Part shown: positions 22,120 through 34,097 of the stretch, piece by piece
How the letters are laid out: every line of letters starts with the position of its first letter
Position numbering within the stretch: the stretch's first letter is position 1
Assembly: GCA_948144175.1 (NCBI GenBank)
Contig: CANXME010002526.1
Location: 1 to 64,000, forward strand
Source of the DNA: Closterium sp. NIES-65
Lineage: Eukaryota > Streptophyta > Zygnematophyceae > Desmidiales > Closteriaceae
DNA length: 64,000 bases
Direction of reading: 5' to 3'
Program-made: the position numbers and the translations under genes
Notes under the pieces: model-generated
The model's database searches: none
What the model saw: only the letters and a program-made list of their open reading frames with translations
What the model was told of the DNA's origin: nothing

Positions 22120-23020
22120 TGTCAGAATGTTCTTATCTAGCCTGTAGTGGGGTGCTCTATAGCGAGTACAACCCTGTTAGGGTTTGCTATTTGTATCCCC
22201 ATTCTTGCTAGTCAACCGCTCTTCTTTCTTCTAATTTTTTCATGGTATCAGAGCAGGTCGATCCCCTTGGATCGATCCTGTGGGTGGGTTACCACCACCT
22301 CGTTGCTTCCGCTGCAACTTCCACTTCTACTCTCTGTCTCCCACTGCTGCAGCTGCCGCTGAGGGGGGTGGGTGTGTGGGAGTCGCTGGAGTCGTGCTGG
22401 GGGGTGGGGTGTGAGTGACCCTAGGGGTGCAGTAGGGGGTGTGTGCAAGGGGGGGTGAGACTGTTTGGCGAGCTGAATGAAGGATGCCGCAGTGTCGCTA
22501 GCAGCACCTGTAGTCCGGGGGCTTCGTCCGGTAGCTCAGTCGTAGCCAGCTGTGCCAGCCGCCCGCGGGTCCGTTGCTCGTCTGCCGCTACTTTAGCCGC
22601 GGGGCCAGTTACCCCTGTAGTCCGGGGGCTTCGTCCGGTAGCCGCTGTGCCAGTCTGCCTCCTGTTGCCCGTGTGTCTGCAGCTTCATCCGTCGCCTTCT
22701 ATCTCCTTTCCTCTCACTCTCGCCTCCTCCTCCTCACTTGCCCTCTGCGATAGCCTCTAGCTTTGCTCATAATTCTTAACTTTAAACTATTGCTTCTTGA
22801 ACTTGTGCTCAGAATGTGTGGTGACATTGTGATCCACCCTGAGCTTGTACTGCTTTGCTTGCTCTGCTGATTACACCCCACTTTGGCTATGGGGGTGTGT
22901 CAGAATGTTCTTATCTAGCCTGTAGTGGGGTGCTCTATAGCGAGTACAACCCTGTTAGGGTTTGCTATTTTTATCCCCATTCTTGCTAGTCAACTGCTCT
23001 TCTTTCTTCTAATTTTGTCA
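22120..23020 (+). mobile_element. 901-bp non-autonomous LTR element (TRIM-like) nested in Copia-A's 3' LTR
   Basis: Two 123-bp LTRs (22120-22242 and 22898-23020) start TGTCAGAATG and end in CA. The PBS tggtatcagagc is at 22243-22254 and a PPT (ctatgggggtg) precedes 22898. A perfect 5-bp target duplication TGAAT (22115-22119, 23021-23025) shows it entered Copia-A's LTR. The 655-bp interior has no pol. Its 3' end matches, in inverse orientation, the copia family's conserved sequence next to the PPT, so it is a deletion derivative of that family. An internal block (tagtccgggggcttcgtccg) is repeated near 22511 and 22617. Confidence 0.9.
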
Positions 23021-23309
23021 TGAATGAACTGGGAACGAAAACCTAGAAATGTTGTACCCCATATTCTCTACCCCACTACAGCCTACACAGACTATAGCAT
23101 ATGAGTTTGACACACCCCCATAGGCAAAGTGGGGGAGAACAAGAGGTCACAAGACCAGTCAAGCAAAGCAAAGCAAGCTCAGGGTGGATCACAACGTCAC
23201 CACACAGTCCGAGCACAAGAGCAAGGCCACAAGGCCAATTCACATGCAAGATCATATATAAAGGTAAACAAGCAAGTGCAGGTATAGAAAGATCACAGTA
23301 CAAGCAAGG

Positions 23310-26300
23310 TCAAGAAGTGAGCAAGTGAGGCCAAGTAGGCACAAGACCTAGAATCGTACAGAAGCGCTGATGATCACAAGGCGGAAGTGCTTTGGTAAAG
23401 ATATCAGCAGTGTTGGCCTCAAAGGCCACGTAAGCAAGGCGCAGCTGACCACGCTGCTGCAGCTCACGAGCAAGGAAGTAGCGAAGAGCAATGTGCTTCG
23501 TTCTGTTTTCCAGTCTGTGCTCCCGACACAAGGCCAGCATGGCCTTGTTGTCTACGTACAGAACTGGAGGAGAACGAGGCGGCTCTCCTAGGTCAGTCAG
23601 CAGGTAGGTGAGCCAGCGTAGCTCCTGTGCAGCCATGGCCCCCGCGTAGATCTCAGCCTCACAGTTGGAGCCGAGAACAGAAGACGAGCGGGTAGACCGC
23701 CACGAAACAGAGCCGGAACCAAGGCTGAAGGTGTAACCCTGTGACGACCGCTGCGTAGCCTGGTCGTCAGCCCAAGAAGCGTCTGCGTGACCTATGAGGA
23801 CCACTCAACGTCGCCCTCCAAGCACTAGCCCCATGTCCAACGTGCTGCACAAGTAGCGCAACACCCTCTTTGCTGCAGCCATGTGCTCTGGTCGGTGTCT
23901 CCTAGGAGCAACATAGCGTGCCAAGATGCTAAGAGGGTATGCAAGGTCAGGTCGTGTGCAGGTCATCAGGTACATGAGGCAGCCAACAAGCTCTGGGTAC
24001 GGGCCACTCGGCTCTACGGACTCATCCGAAGGCAGAGCTGAGAGCGAGTGGCGAGTAGACAGAGGAGTGGCCTGAGGCGAGGAGTACGTGAAGTCGAAGC
24101 GCTGAAGGACCTGCTGCACCATGTGTCACTGAGTCAGGGTAATGGTGCGCTGTGCTCTGTCCCGGGTGATCTGCAAGCCAAGGTAGCTGAGCAGTTCACC
24201 CAGGTCTGTGCACGTGTGTCTCTTCTGCAGCTCGGACTTAACGTGGGCGAGTCCAGCAGTGTCAGCTGTGGCAAAGACCAAGTCGTCGACATCCACGAGG
24301 ATGTAGAGCGGCGGCAAAGAGGTGTCGGTGCGCAGAAACAGCGACGGGTCGGCTTTAGAAGGAGCAAACCCAAGAGCCGCAAGTGTAGTCCTCAGTGTGT
24401 CGTGCCACTCATGGGGTGCCTGGCGGAGACCGTAGACTGGCCGCCGGAGACTCCACAAGGTACCAGGAGGAAACGACTCAGTGAAGCCAGGTGGGCGGCG
24501 CAGTTAGATCTCCTCGTGCAGGCTGCCCTGCAGGAACGCTGTGCTGAAGTCAAGAGAGTGAAGCTCGTAGTCGCGCTGAGCGGCTATGTGCAGCAGCACC
24601 CAAAGAGTGGTCATCTTTGGGGTGGGAGAGAAGGTCTGAAAGTAGTCAACTCCCTGCCGCTGACTGAAGTCTCGAGCCACGTAACGTGCCTTGAAGACCG
24701 GCGGAGAACCCAGGGACCGCTTCACCCTGAAAATCCACATGCCACTGACGATGTTCGCCCCAGGTGGGGGAACCTCGTCGACGTAGGTGCCTGTGGACTT
24801 CCAGGAAGCCATCTCTGCATCCATGGCTGACTGCCACTGAGAGGAGTAGGGACCCTCGATCGCCTCAGCGTACGATCGAGGAGTCGGGATGTCTGGTGCA
24901 TCCGGGTCTCCCTCAGGGGCAATCAGCGTGGACACGAGATGAGGCAAAGCAGCAGCAAAACACTGGAACTCCTCCCGCCTGTCCTCAAGGACGTCCGTGC
25001 TAAGAGCACACTCAACCCCAACAGACGGAGGACAGACAGACTCAGACTCGGCAACAAGACTAGCAGCGTAGTCTAGACAACAGCGAGCAGCAAAGTCGAC
25101 AAGCTCAGTAACGAGGGCCGACGCAGTAGTGTACTCAAACGAAGGGTCAGTGACAACAGTGGCCAGGAGACGCGTGACAATAGGACTGGCAGCACGAAGA
25201 GAGTCAGACTCTGGGTCATGAAGAACAGGATGAGAGGACTCAGGAGGAGACGACAACGGGACACGTAGAGGAGCAGTGGAAGGACGCAGCGCCATCTGGT
25301 GTGTGCCTGGAACCGCAGGAGGACGCGGACGCGGAGCACGACCACTAGTGCGAGCAGCACGAACAGGCAACGCAAGACGAGACGCAGGCTCACAACGCTC
25401 AGCAAGACCTCTAGTAGGACTAGTGTAGGGAGAAGGAGCAGGTAGGGGGGAGGCGGGCTGTAACTGTGACTGCGACTAGACAGGCGGTGGACACTCTAAG
25501 GGAGGAGCAGGACCAGTAGAGGGCGGGAGACCAAGAACCTGCTCAAGGAGCGGAACGAAGTACGGCCGCAGCCGCGCAGCGCTTCCAGAATCAGCAGGGA
25601 CAGCACCAGTACTCCGAGCGGCAGCACAAGCGTCAGTAGCACCTCCAGCTCCAACAGCGCCAACTCTAGCACCCTCAGACGCACCAGCGCCAGCAGATGC
25701 ACTAGCGCCAACAACCCCAGCAGCTCCAGCTCCGGCAGCTCCAGCAGCACCAACTCCAACAGGACCGGCAGCTCCAGTACCGCCAGCACGAGCACCTCCG
25801 GGACCAGCAGCAACAGTAGTACCTCCAGCTCCAGCAGCACGGCTCCAGCGCCGGGCAAACCACTCGCGCAGCTCCTGTGGAGAGAGTGGCTCCCGCCTCG
25901 ACAATGCACCGCGAGAGGCCACACGAGTAGACCCAGCACCCCCAAGCTCCGCACCCCCAGGCTCAGCACCCCCAGGCCCAGCACCCCCAGACTCAGCACC
26001 CCCAGGCTCAGCACCCCCAGGCTCTGCACCCCCAGGCTCCGCACCCCTTGACTCAGCACCCCCAGGCTCCGCACCCTCAAGCTCAGCACCTCCAGACCCG
26101 GCACCCACAGGCTCAACACCACTAGCAACACCAGAGTCAACAGCTACCTCGACAGGCTCGGCTGCGTCTACCTAGGACACACCTGACGGGGTAGGACCCT
26201 GAGGGGGGAGGGGGTCTACCGGGGGAGGACCTGACGCAAGGAAGAGCGGCGGCGGGGGGAGGGGCGCAGTGCGGTAGGGGAAGAGACGGTAGTAAGGCAC

Positions 26301-27900
26301 CGACTCGTCAAAGGTGACGTCCTGGGAGGACAGAACAGGACGCAAGGTGGGGTGGTAAAACTGCCACCCAGGCGCGTCAGGGGGGAAGCCAAGGAAGACG
26401 CAGGGAACAGCACGGGGGGACAGCTTGTTCGCAGACAAGTCGCGGACAAACACCCGAGATCCCCAGACCCAAAACGCAGACGCATCGCCAACCTTCCCGG
26501 TCCACCGCAAGGTGGGGGAGGTCTCTGGCAAGGAGACCTGGGGCTGAAGGTTGAGCTGATGCGCTGCGTACTGAACCGCAAACGGCCACAGAAAATGGGA
26601 AGCAGCCGCATGGATCATGGACGTACGAGCGACGTCCATGACCATGCCAATGCGGCGCTCAGCAATCCCATTTTGCTGTGGAGAGGCCGGAAGCGTGAAG
26701 GTCTGGCGGATGCCCTGTGCACGACAGAAGGCTCCTAGACGGGCAGAGGAAAACTCCCCGCCTCTGTCAGAGTGCAGACGCAAAACAGGAAAGTCCGACC
26801 CGAAACTCTCTCTGAGCTGGAGACGAGCTGCGCGGATCCAGTCGATCAACACCTTAGCGACGTCACCCTTGCTGCGCAAGGGGAAGACTGTGGTGTAACG
26901 CGAGTAGTCGTCAACCACCAACAGGAAGTAACGCTCGTGCCCCTGGCCATGGACGCGGGCGGGGCCTCATTCGTCCATGTGAAGAGTCTGCAGCGGAGCC
27001 TCTGTCGGAGGAAACTTGGAGGTGTGAGGGGCGGCGCGGTGTCGCCCCTCGACGCAGGGGACACAGGTAGGGGCAGGCCTCGGAGGTAGGGGAGGGAGAG
27101 ACCGGGGGAGACCAGAGACAAGGACACGGGAGGCCATGCCTCGGAGACGAGGCAGGGAGGGGTGACCAAGGCGGTGGTGCCAAAGGAGAGTCTGGTGGGA
27201 CAGGAGACGACACGAGCAGGGAGCAGACTCAGGACCAGACCTGGACGCTGCAGCAAACACCTGACTCGACGCAGCTATCTGACCAGACTCAGGAGCCGGA
27301 GGAGACTCAGTAGTAAGTGTGTACAGGCTCGACCCCGGCCGATGGGTGAACGTGGCCAAGTGTCGGCCTGTCCGAGCACACGTGCAGTGGGTCACCCGCT
27401 GACTCGCAGGCGTGAACTGGTCAACCCCCCTGTCTTGTAGATCAGCTCCACTCACCAAGTTCGTAGAGAACGAGGGGAGGTAGAGACCTGACAGGGTGCC
27501 AGAGGGGGCTTCCGGGCACGGTAAGACAGTGGAGAAGCTAGCAAGGACAGGAACCCCAGAGGGGTCCGCCAGGGAGACCGCAACCGGCCGACTAAGCGGC
27601 GTAAGCGTGGTGCGGTCTCGAAAGAAGGAGCGGGAAGCACCCGAGTCAAGGGTGAAGGTGTGTAAGGTCTGAGCCGACGTAGTACCTGAGAGAGCAGACT
27701 CACCAGCACCTGGGGCAGCAGACGCACTAGCACCTAGAGCAGCAACCTCACCAGCACCTAGAGCAGCAGCCTCAATGCCCGGGTCAAGCGGAACACACAA
27801 GTAACAGTCACCCTCAGCACTATCAGACACAGCATACATGGCAGCAAGAATAGCATCATAATCAAGATCAAAGATAGCAACCCCCGCCCTAGATTGCTCT
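23310..27900 (-). pseudogene. Copia-A pol (protease, integrase, RT, RNase H), interrupted
   Basis: Minus-strand domains in order: protease-like segment (HTFTLDSGASRSF near 27640), integrase HHCC (LWHHRLGHPSL, then CVPCVEG, about 27160-27040), integrase core (VDDYSRYTTVF, LHSDRGGEFSS, NGIAERR; 26900-26640), a GGAEPG repeat linker (25930-26110), RT (MWIFRVKRS to DVDDLVFATAD, 24760-24260; the usual YVDD is DVDD here), and RNase H (GHADASWADDQATQ; LYVDNKAMLAL; 23800-23480), ending in TGA at 23310. Stops and the altered YVDD show it is inactive. Confidence 0.85.
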
Positions 27901-28175
27901 CCCCAGCGAGGGATCTCAGTGGCGTCAGGGAACTGGTGACGCCACGCGTCCGTCAGGCGGCCGAAGCAGCGCTGGGTGGAGTGCGGGCCCCCGCACTGCT
28001 CACGAGCGCGGTTGCTGGTACGGAGGACGTAGGTACAGGGACAAGTACCCCCACCACGCTGACGCGCAGCGTACCACTCACGAAGCCGCTGAGGGGACAG
28101 GGTCTCACGACTGCGCTGCTGCTGCTGGCGCGGACCACCACCGGACCCACTCTTCTGCGTAGAGCCACGACCAGC

Positions 28176-29163
28176 TCAACCGTTGCCGCCGCCGCCTCCG
28201 CCACCTCCGCCGCCTCCGCCACCTCCGCTCCCTCCGCCACCGCCGCCGCCTCCTCCGCCTCCACTGCTGCCACCGACACCTCCACCCCCGCCACCACTCC
28301 CACCACCACCCCCACCCCCTCCACTGCCTCCACCACCACCTCCACCACCCCCGCCAGCCCCTCCAGCGCCCTTGCCCCCTTTTCCCTTGCCGGTGCGGCG
28401 TCTCCCGCTAAGGGCAGACGCCGCGCCGACCGACTCGAAACCAACGAGGTCGGCCGCAGCAGCAGAAGCAACAAAGGGCAAGAGAGGGGAAGGGGAACAC
28501 CCCTCAAAGACGGGGGTGCGAGGGTCACCACGAGAGGATCCTACAACGACTATGCTCTTCTCTGCTGCTAGGAGGCGCTCCTCGAGGAGGTCAACGGTGA
28601 GTGTGGTGGGGCAAACAGAGAAGAAGTGGTCCCTGAATAAGCGAAGGGAGTCAGGGAGCCGGGTGACTATGTAGTAGAGGTTGATGTATATGGGGGGGGG
28701 GGTTCTTGGCATAGAACTCAGCAGGAAGCGCAGCGCGGTAGCGAGTGTCACTAGTGCGAAGGTGCATAATGAGGTCAGCGACTGTGGGAAAGGAAGCAAG
28801 GTCAGGGAACAGGTAAGGCAGCATGAGGCGGCTAAGCGCAACAGTGGCAGGGGAGGAGTAGCGTGCAACTACATCGTCGTACAAGGTCTGAGCACTCTTG
28901 TACTGGCTAAAGTGCGCATGCTCAGTGGTCGGTAAGTGGCGACGCACAGCAAGACGGGCAGCAGCATCGTGTGTGGCCCACTGTGAGCGAACAGTGCTGT
29001 CAGCAGTAGCAGGCGGGGCAGGAGAGGCACCAGAGGTGAGATCGAACAGCGAGAATCCGTCAGCCCTATCGCACTGTAGGAACAGCTGGAGGTCATCGAC
29101 CCAGACCTCAAAGTCAACATCACGACCCTTAGCATCAAAGGTAAGGACACTGGGGGTAGCCAT
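28176..29163 (-). pseudogene. Copia-A gag, frameshifted
   Basis: The protein starts MATPSVLTFDAKGRDVDFEVW and carries the copia Gag pattern (WATHDAAARLAVRRHL, then YSSPATVALSRLMLPYLFPDL). An 11-G run near 28692-28702 shifts the frame. Reading resumes in 28868-28176 with KSIVVVGSSRGDPRTP and a Gly-rich linker. A TGA near 28174 replaces a Gly codon found in Copia-C. The C-terminal zinc-knuckle segment follows at about 28055-27965. Confidence 0.8.
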
Positions 29164-29199
29164 GAATGCAGTGGCCTAGCAGGGAGGGATCTCACCAGT

Positions 29200-30036
29200 G
29201 CGAGTAAGTAGGGCCGGGGCGCGCCGGTAGGAACAGTAGCGGCTCAACGACAGGGCTGCTGGGCGGCTCAGCTGCTGGGCGGCTCGGCGGCTCGGCTGCT
29301 GGGCGGCTCGGCGGCTCGGCGGCTCGGGTGCTGGGCGGCTCGGCGGCAGGGCGGCTCGGCGGTTCAGCTGCTGGGCGGCTCGGCTGCTGGGCGACTCGGC
29401 GGCTCGGTTGCTGGGCGTTTCGGCTGCTGGGCGGCTCGGCAGCTCGGTTGCTGGGCGGCTCGGCGGCTCGGTCGCTGGGCGGCTCGGCGGCTCAGCAGGT
29501 GGGCGGCTCAGCGGTGAAGGGGCCGGTAGAGGCGGCGATGGAGCCGCTAGGGGCGGCAGCGAGGGCCGCTAAGGGCGGCGAGGTGGCCGCGAAGGGCGGC
29601 GACAGGGCCGCGAGAGGCCGCGAAGGGCGGTAAAGGGGCCGTGAAGGGCGGTGCAAGGTGCCGCGGAGGGTGGCGACGGGCCGTAAAGAGGCTGCGAGGG
29701 GCCGCGAAGGGCGGCGTAAGGGGTCGTAAGGGCGCCGCGAGGGGCCGGAAGGGGCCGCACAAGGGGCCGTAAGGGGCCGCAAGGGCGGCGCGAGGGGCCG
29801 ACGGGCGACGCGAGGGGCCGTAAGGGGCTGTAAGGACGGCACGAGGGGCCGTAAGGGCGGCGCGAGAGGCCGTGAGAGGGGCCGCTAAGGGCGACGAGAA
29901 GGGGCCGTGAGGGGCCGTGAGAGGGCGCGACGGTAGGGAGGGCACACGGGGCGCGACTCGGGCTGGAGCAAAGCGCGCTCCGGGCAGGAAAAGAAAATCG
30001 TGGTGGGCCCTAGGAAGCGTTCCCACTTGGGAACCT
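29200..30036. repeat. Copia-A 5' leader: ggcggctcgg and ggggccg arrays
   Basis: Between the PBS and gag lies about 0.8 kb of tandem GC-rich units. Near gag they are ctgggcggctcgg-type, and near the LTR ggggccgtaaggg-type. It has no convincing gene. The same position in B and C holds similar but separately expanded arrays. Confidence 0.85.
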
Positions 30037-30173
30037 GCTCCATACCATGTGAAGAAGTGAGGAATGAATGAACTGGGAAAGAGGTGGGTACAAGTAGGAA
30101 AACCTAGAAATGTTGTACCCCATATTGTCTACCCCACTACAGCCTACACAGACTATAGCATATGAGTTTGACA

Positions 30174-32295
30174 CCAGATCCCCCTGCACCCCCTGCTCCT
30201 CCTGCTCCTCCTGCGCCTCCTGCTCCACCCGCTCCTCCCGCACCTCCCGCTCCTTCAGATCCGCCTGAGTCTGTTACGGTAGGTGCTCACCAACGGTCCG
30301 TGCTCCAGCTGTATTTACCAGCCACGTTTGACGAATGGTTGGCTGAAGCGGACACACCCAAGGCCCCTGATGCACGCATCCAAGCTCCGACGCCTGCACC
30401 ACGGTGGGGACAACCAGAAGCCTGCGCGTGGGATGAGTCGGCTGTAGGCGCCAACGATGATGTGGCCGCTGAGAAACACGACACCGGCGCCGACGAAGCT
30501 GGAGGCGACGGTGCAGCGGGCGACGAGGAAGACGTGTTCCCAGACCGTGACACAACTGCCGAGGACGATAACGGTGTGGAGTCCTGGTGGCGCGACGCAC
30601 CACGCGAGAAGATGCCGATACCGACGTATCCGCCCATTAACAAAAACGCCCCCACTCGTCTTCCGAGAACCGAGATGCCCGCCCCCCCTCCCCCAGGCAC
30701 AAGCAGACTCAACATAAGCGGCACTCCTACACCGCCGAGGAGAAATTGAGATGGCTCGTGCGGCTCGAGCTTGTGGCATTAGTGAGCGAAGTGGCGCGGG
30801 AGAACGGCATACACCGAAAGTGCCTGACAGAGTGGAAATCCCAAGCGGATCCGCTGAAGGCTGCACACGGCGCACGGATGCGACTTCACGGGCGCGGGAG
30901 GTCGTCTTGGTACTGACCTATGGAGTTAAAGGTGTACGCGCAACTCCTCGACTGGCGACGCCGCGGAGTTGCGGTTTCGGTCGGCCGGCTGCAAGAGTGG
31001 TCCAAAGAAGTGATGAAGGTGCTGTTCCCTGACGTCTAGTGGAAAGGCAGTCAGCGATGGACGGAGCGCTTCCGCAAGCGGTGGAACCTCAGTGTGCGCA
31101 TGAAAACAAAGGTGGCGCAGAAAGCACAGTAGCGCAAGTGGTTCTTTAACCGTTGATTTCGATGAATCCCGAGTTTGCTTTTCTGCTTTGTTGCCTGTCT
31201 CTTGTGCGCGATACTAATCCGGCTCCCTATGTGTCCTTCCCTCCATGTGCGCAGACGTGGAGGTGCAGTGCAAAGACTTCTTGCAGTACGTACGAGACGC
31301 CCAGAACGAATACGACATTGACAACCGTTACATCATCAACGCCGACCAGACACCGCTGTGGTTGGAGATGCCGGCGACGACCACCATGGAGCAGACGGGC
31401 GTGAGGTTGGTGCCCATCCGCAGCGGTGGGTACCAGAAGGAGAGAGTCACCATGATGCTTGCATGCACGGCGACGGGCGAGAAGTTGAAGCCGTGGGTGT
31501 TTTTCAAGCGCAAGACATTCCCCAAGGGTGACTTCCCGAACAGTAAGATGTTGATGCGCATGTTTTTACTGTTAAACCGGAGTCGTTCTAACCCGTCGAT
31601 CTCCTGCGTGCAGATGTTATGGTCGGCTGCAAAGCGAACGGGTGGATGGAGGCCGCGGGCGTCATCAAGTGGCTCGATGCGGGCGTGGTGCCGTTATTGA
31701 AGCCGAAATTCGGCCTGCAGAGTCGTAGCGCCATGCTGGTGCTCGACTCCTACCGCGGTCACCTAGCACCCGAAGTCAAGGCGAGACTCGCGGCGCTCAA
31801 CATCGTGCATGCGATCATCCTGGCGGGATGCACGGCAGACCTGCAGCCGCTCGATGTGTCGATCAGGAAGAGCTTCAAAGCAAGCGTTTGTCAGCAGTAT
31901 CAAAATTGGTTTGAGCAGGACGGCATGAACATCTTGACCTCGGCAGGTGAGTGACGACATGTCCTACCGTCTCCAAATCGTGTGCTTGTATGCCTGTTGA
32001 TGCACTTATGTTTTCCCCGCCCCATTCCGTGTGATGCAGGGAACATAAACCACCTCCGGAGGTGGTGCTCAAGTGGATTTCACGGGCGTGGAAGGCTGTG
32101 CCCGTCGACCTGATCAAGAAAGCCTTCCTCACGTGCAGCATCAGCAACGCCCTTGACGGGAACGAAGACAAACTGGTGTTGGCGCACCGGAGAGGCCAGT
32201 TGTCCCATGAGGTGGAGGTGGACGATGACATCCAGGCAGATGGGTTCTGGGGCAACAACTCCACGGAGCCTGAGTCGGACGAGGAGGAGGAATAG
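30174..32295 (+). pseudogene. Pogo-2 transposase, main coding part, with stops
   Basis: After Pro/Ala repeats and an acidic region comes a psq-like HTH (HSYTAEEKLRWLVRLELVAL, about 30720-30800), a CENP-B HTH (about 30920-31110), then the DDE core: INADQTPLWLEMP (D1, about 31338), LVLDSYRGH (D2, about 31740), ILAGCTADLQPLDVSI (D3, about 31820), and a C-terminal exon ending in an acidic tail and TAG at 32293. Introns are visible, for example the donor GTAAGATG after DFPNS near 31542 and the acceptor tgcag before 31614. A TGA near 30916 and a TAG near 31037 interrupt the HTH region, so the copy is dead as read. Confidence 0.8.
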
Positions 32296-33003
32296 GCCAA
32301 AGGCAGGCCCTCAGATTCACTTTTAGGGTCGTCAACCCATCAGGGTCCCCCTGCACGTTAACTCTGATTGACAGTGTTCCAAAAAATAAAAAGCCTGAAA
32401 TGACAGTGTTGCGTTTGTAAAAAGCCTGATGCATCAGTGTACCACTAGTAAAAAGGCTGTCACTGACGCGTCGCAGGTGATGGCAATGGGGCAGGATCCT
32501 TGGCAGCCCTCCAGCACTACATGGTGGCCACGTTCGGATTCGCCAAGACTGACTGCTGCAGTGAAACGGCCCAATGGTGTGAGGCGCCGTGCCAACAAAA
32601 CACCTCTGAACGTGAAGCAGAGGCAGAATTTCACAGGTTGGCCTCGCCACGGGGTGCTTACAAATCGGGAATCTGAAATTCCATGTAATTGCGGTCAAAT
32701 CCACATGGCACAGGTAAGAATCGCTTCAGTGCTGGTTTCGTTACAACGCATGTGGCATCAGTGTCCTAGGGGAAAAAAGTCTGAAATTTCAGTGTGGCCT
32801 AACAAAAAAGGCTGAAAGATCAGTCCCTAAAAAATCTCAACACAGACTTTTCAGGGTAGGTAAAAAAAGGACTGCCAAAATCAGGAATTTCAAGGTTTTT
32901 TTCTTGATATCTGAGGCCCTGGCCATAGGGTAGACTAGACAAGTTGAAATGTGTGTACGCAGAAAAGCAGAGACCACTAATGGAAAGATTAGAAAATGTA
33001 GGA
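32296..33003. other. Pogo-2 3' non-coding region
   Basis: Between the transposase stop and the MITE I see no gene. A short motif (aaaaagcctgaaatgacagtg-like) recurs about five times between 32370 and 32850, probably subterminal binding repeats or simple decay. Confidence 0.5.
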
Positions 33004-33537
33004 TACCGTAAGCCCCCGGATAGAAGCGCAGGCCTCGGATAAGCGCCGGTGCTTATAAAAGGATGAGGGCGCTTGTATCCGGTCCTCGATTATAAGCGCA
33101 CCCCTAAAGGCTTACGGATTATAAGCGCCACCCTCTGAATTATTTTTAATATTTTTACTGGAAACGCTGTAACGAAACACAATTTTTGCATCCCAACATT
33201 CAGAATTTCGAATCCCTTCACCATCGCGCGACTCAATGCCTTCGCGTCCAGTCAGAATGACCTGTCATGGGGTTAATCTGACTCATTCTGACTGTGCGTG
33301 TTGTCAGAGAATCAGCCACTGCCAATTTACGTGAGATTCACATTCCAGCCCCCTACAATATCGATTCGATTCAAATCGCAAGGACGAGATGAACACTTTG
33401 GTGTAAAAAAACTAGATTTCATATATGTCATTTTATAAGCCCCGGCGCTTATAAAAATCCTCAATTATAAGCCCACCCCCTAAAAAACAGTGTTTTTTTA
33501 TAACTCCAGGGGCGCTTCTATCCGGGGGCTGACGGTA
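33004..33537. mobile_element. 534-bp MITE with pogo-2-like ends
   Basis: The ends are 33004 (taccgtaagcccccggatag) and 33537 (reverse complement with one mismatch across about 26 bp), with TA at both borders. The ends resemble pogo-2's own TIR (shared taccgta, cccggat, aagcgcaggcct). There is no coding capacity. It sits inside the 3' part of pogo-2, so a non-autonomous derivative inserted into an autonomous relative. Confidence 0.85.
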
Positions 33538-33708
33538 GGTTGTTTAAAAAAACATTTTCTTTTAATACAAAGGGTGCGCTTATAACAAGTACTGATTTCT
33601 CAGGGGGTGCGCTTAGAATTGAGGATCGGCCATAAGCGCATTGCTCCAGATACGTACAAGCGCATGCGCCTTTAATAGGCCTGCGCTTACATCCGGGGCC
33701 ATACGGTA

Positions 33709-34058
33709 GCTTTCTGCTTGTTGGGCTACCAAAAAGCCCTTTCTGAAATGAGGATACGGTATCATCGTTATTACCTGAGCACTTCTTCAACCTTATGTGA
33801 CGCAAGCACTTCAACCTTACGTAACGCACCGTAATATATTGTAGACTTGAAAATTCAGCTCCTGCTCCATTCAAAGATTTGCAACACATACATAGACAAG
33901 ACAGCAGCTATTTACAATGGTGGAATGACAGTAGTAGTGGTGCTGTATCTGTTCCTGCCTTTTGTGTGCACTGGCCGTGCTGGTGCTGGTGCTCGTGCTC
34001 GTGCCAATTCTGGCTCTGTTGCCAGCGGCAATAGAGGTGGTGGTGGTGGTGGTGGTGG

Positions 34059-34097
<39 letters not shown>

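Larger units (their letters stand above)
22098..30173 (-). mobile_element. Copia-A: Ty1/copia LTR retrotransposon, decayed, inside pogo-2
   Basis: LTRs are 30048-30173 (5' LTR in element orientation, 126 bp) and 22098-22119 plus 23021-23112 (3' LTR, split by another element). The tRNA-Met-type PBS lies at 30037-30047 on the minus strand (tggtatggagc). The PPT region cacccccatag follows 23112. The flanks ccagc (22093-22097) and ccaga (30174-30178) are a target duplication with one mismatch. The order is gag, protease, integrase, RT, RNase H, as in copia elements. The coding frame has several stops (TGA near 23805, 24126, 26967 and 28174; TAA near 24501; TAG at 25476 and 26172) and a frameshift in an 11-G run near 28692. 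Confidence 0.9.
21426..33708 (+). mobile_element. Pogo-2: pogo/Tigger-like DNA transposon, split by Copia-A and a MITE
   Basis: The left end (21426, taccgtattaccccggat) and right end (to 33708, reverse complement taccgtatggccccggat) match at 24 of 27 positions and include a TA target duplication. Between them lie a split transposase gene, Copia-A (22098-30173) and a MITE (33004-33537). Without these the element is about 3.7 kb, close to pogo-1. Subterminal sequence has repeated aagcgc/gcgctt motifs in both orientations, including AAGCGCATGCGCTT near 21518. Confidence 0.85.

Noticed and set aside
28183..28674. Pro-rich plus-strand ORF and similar ones at 47158-47613 and 53906-54553
   Set aside because: They are complements of the Gly-rich gag linkers of copia elements A, B and C.
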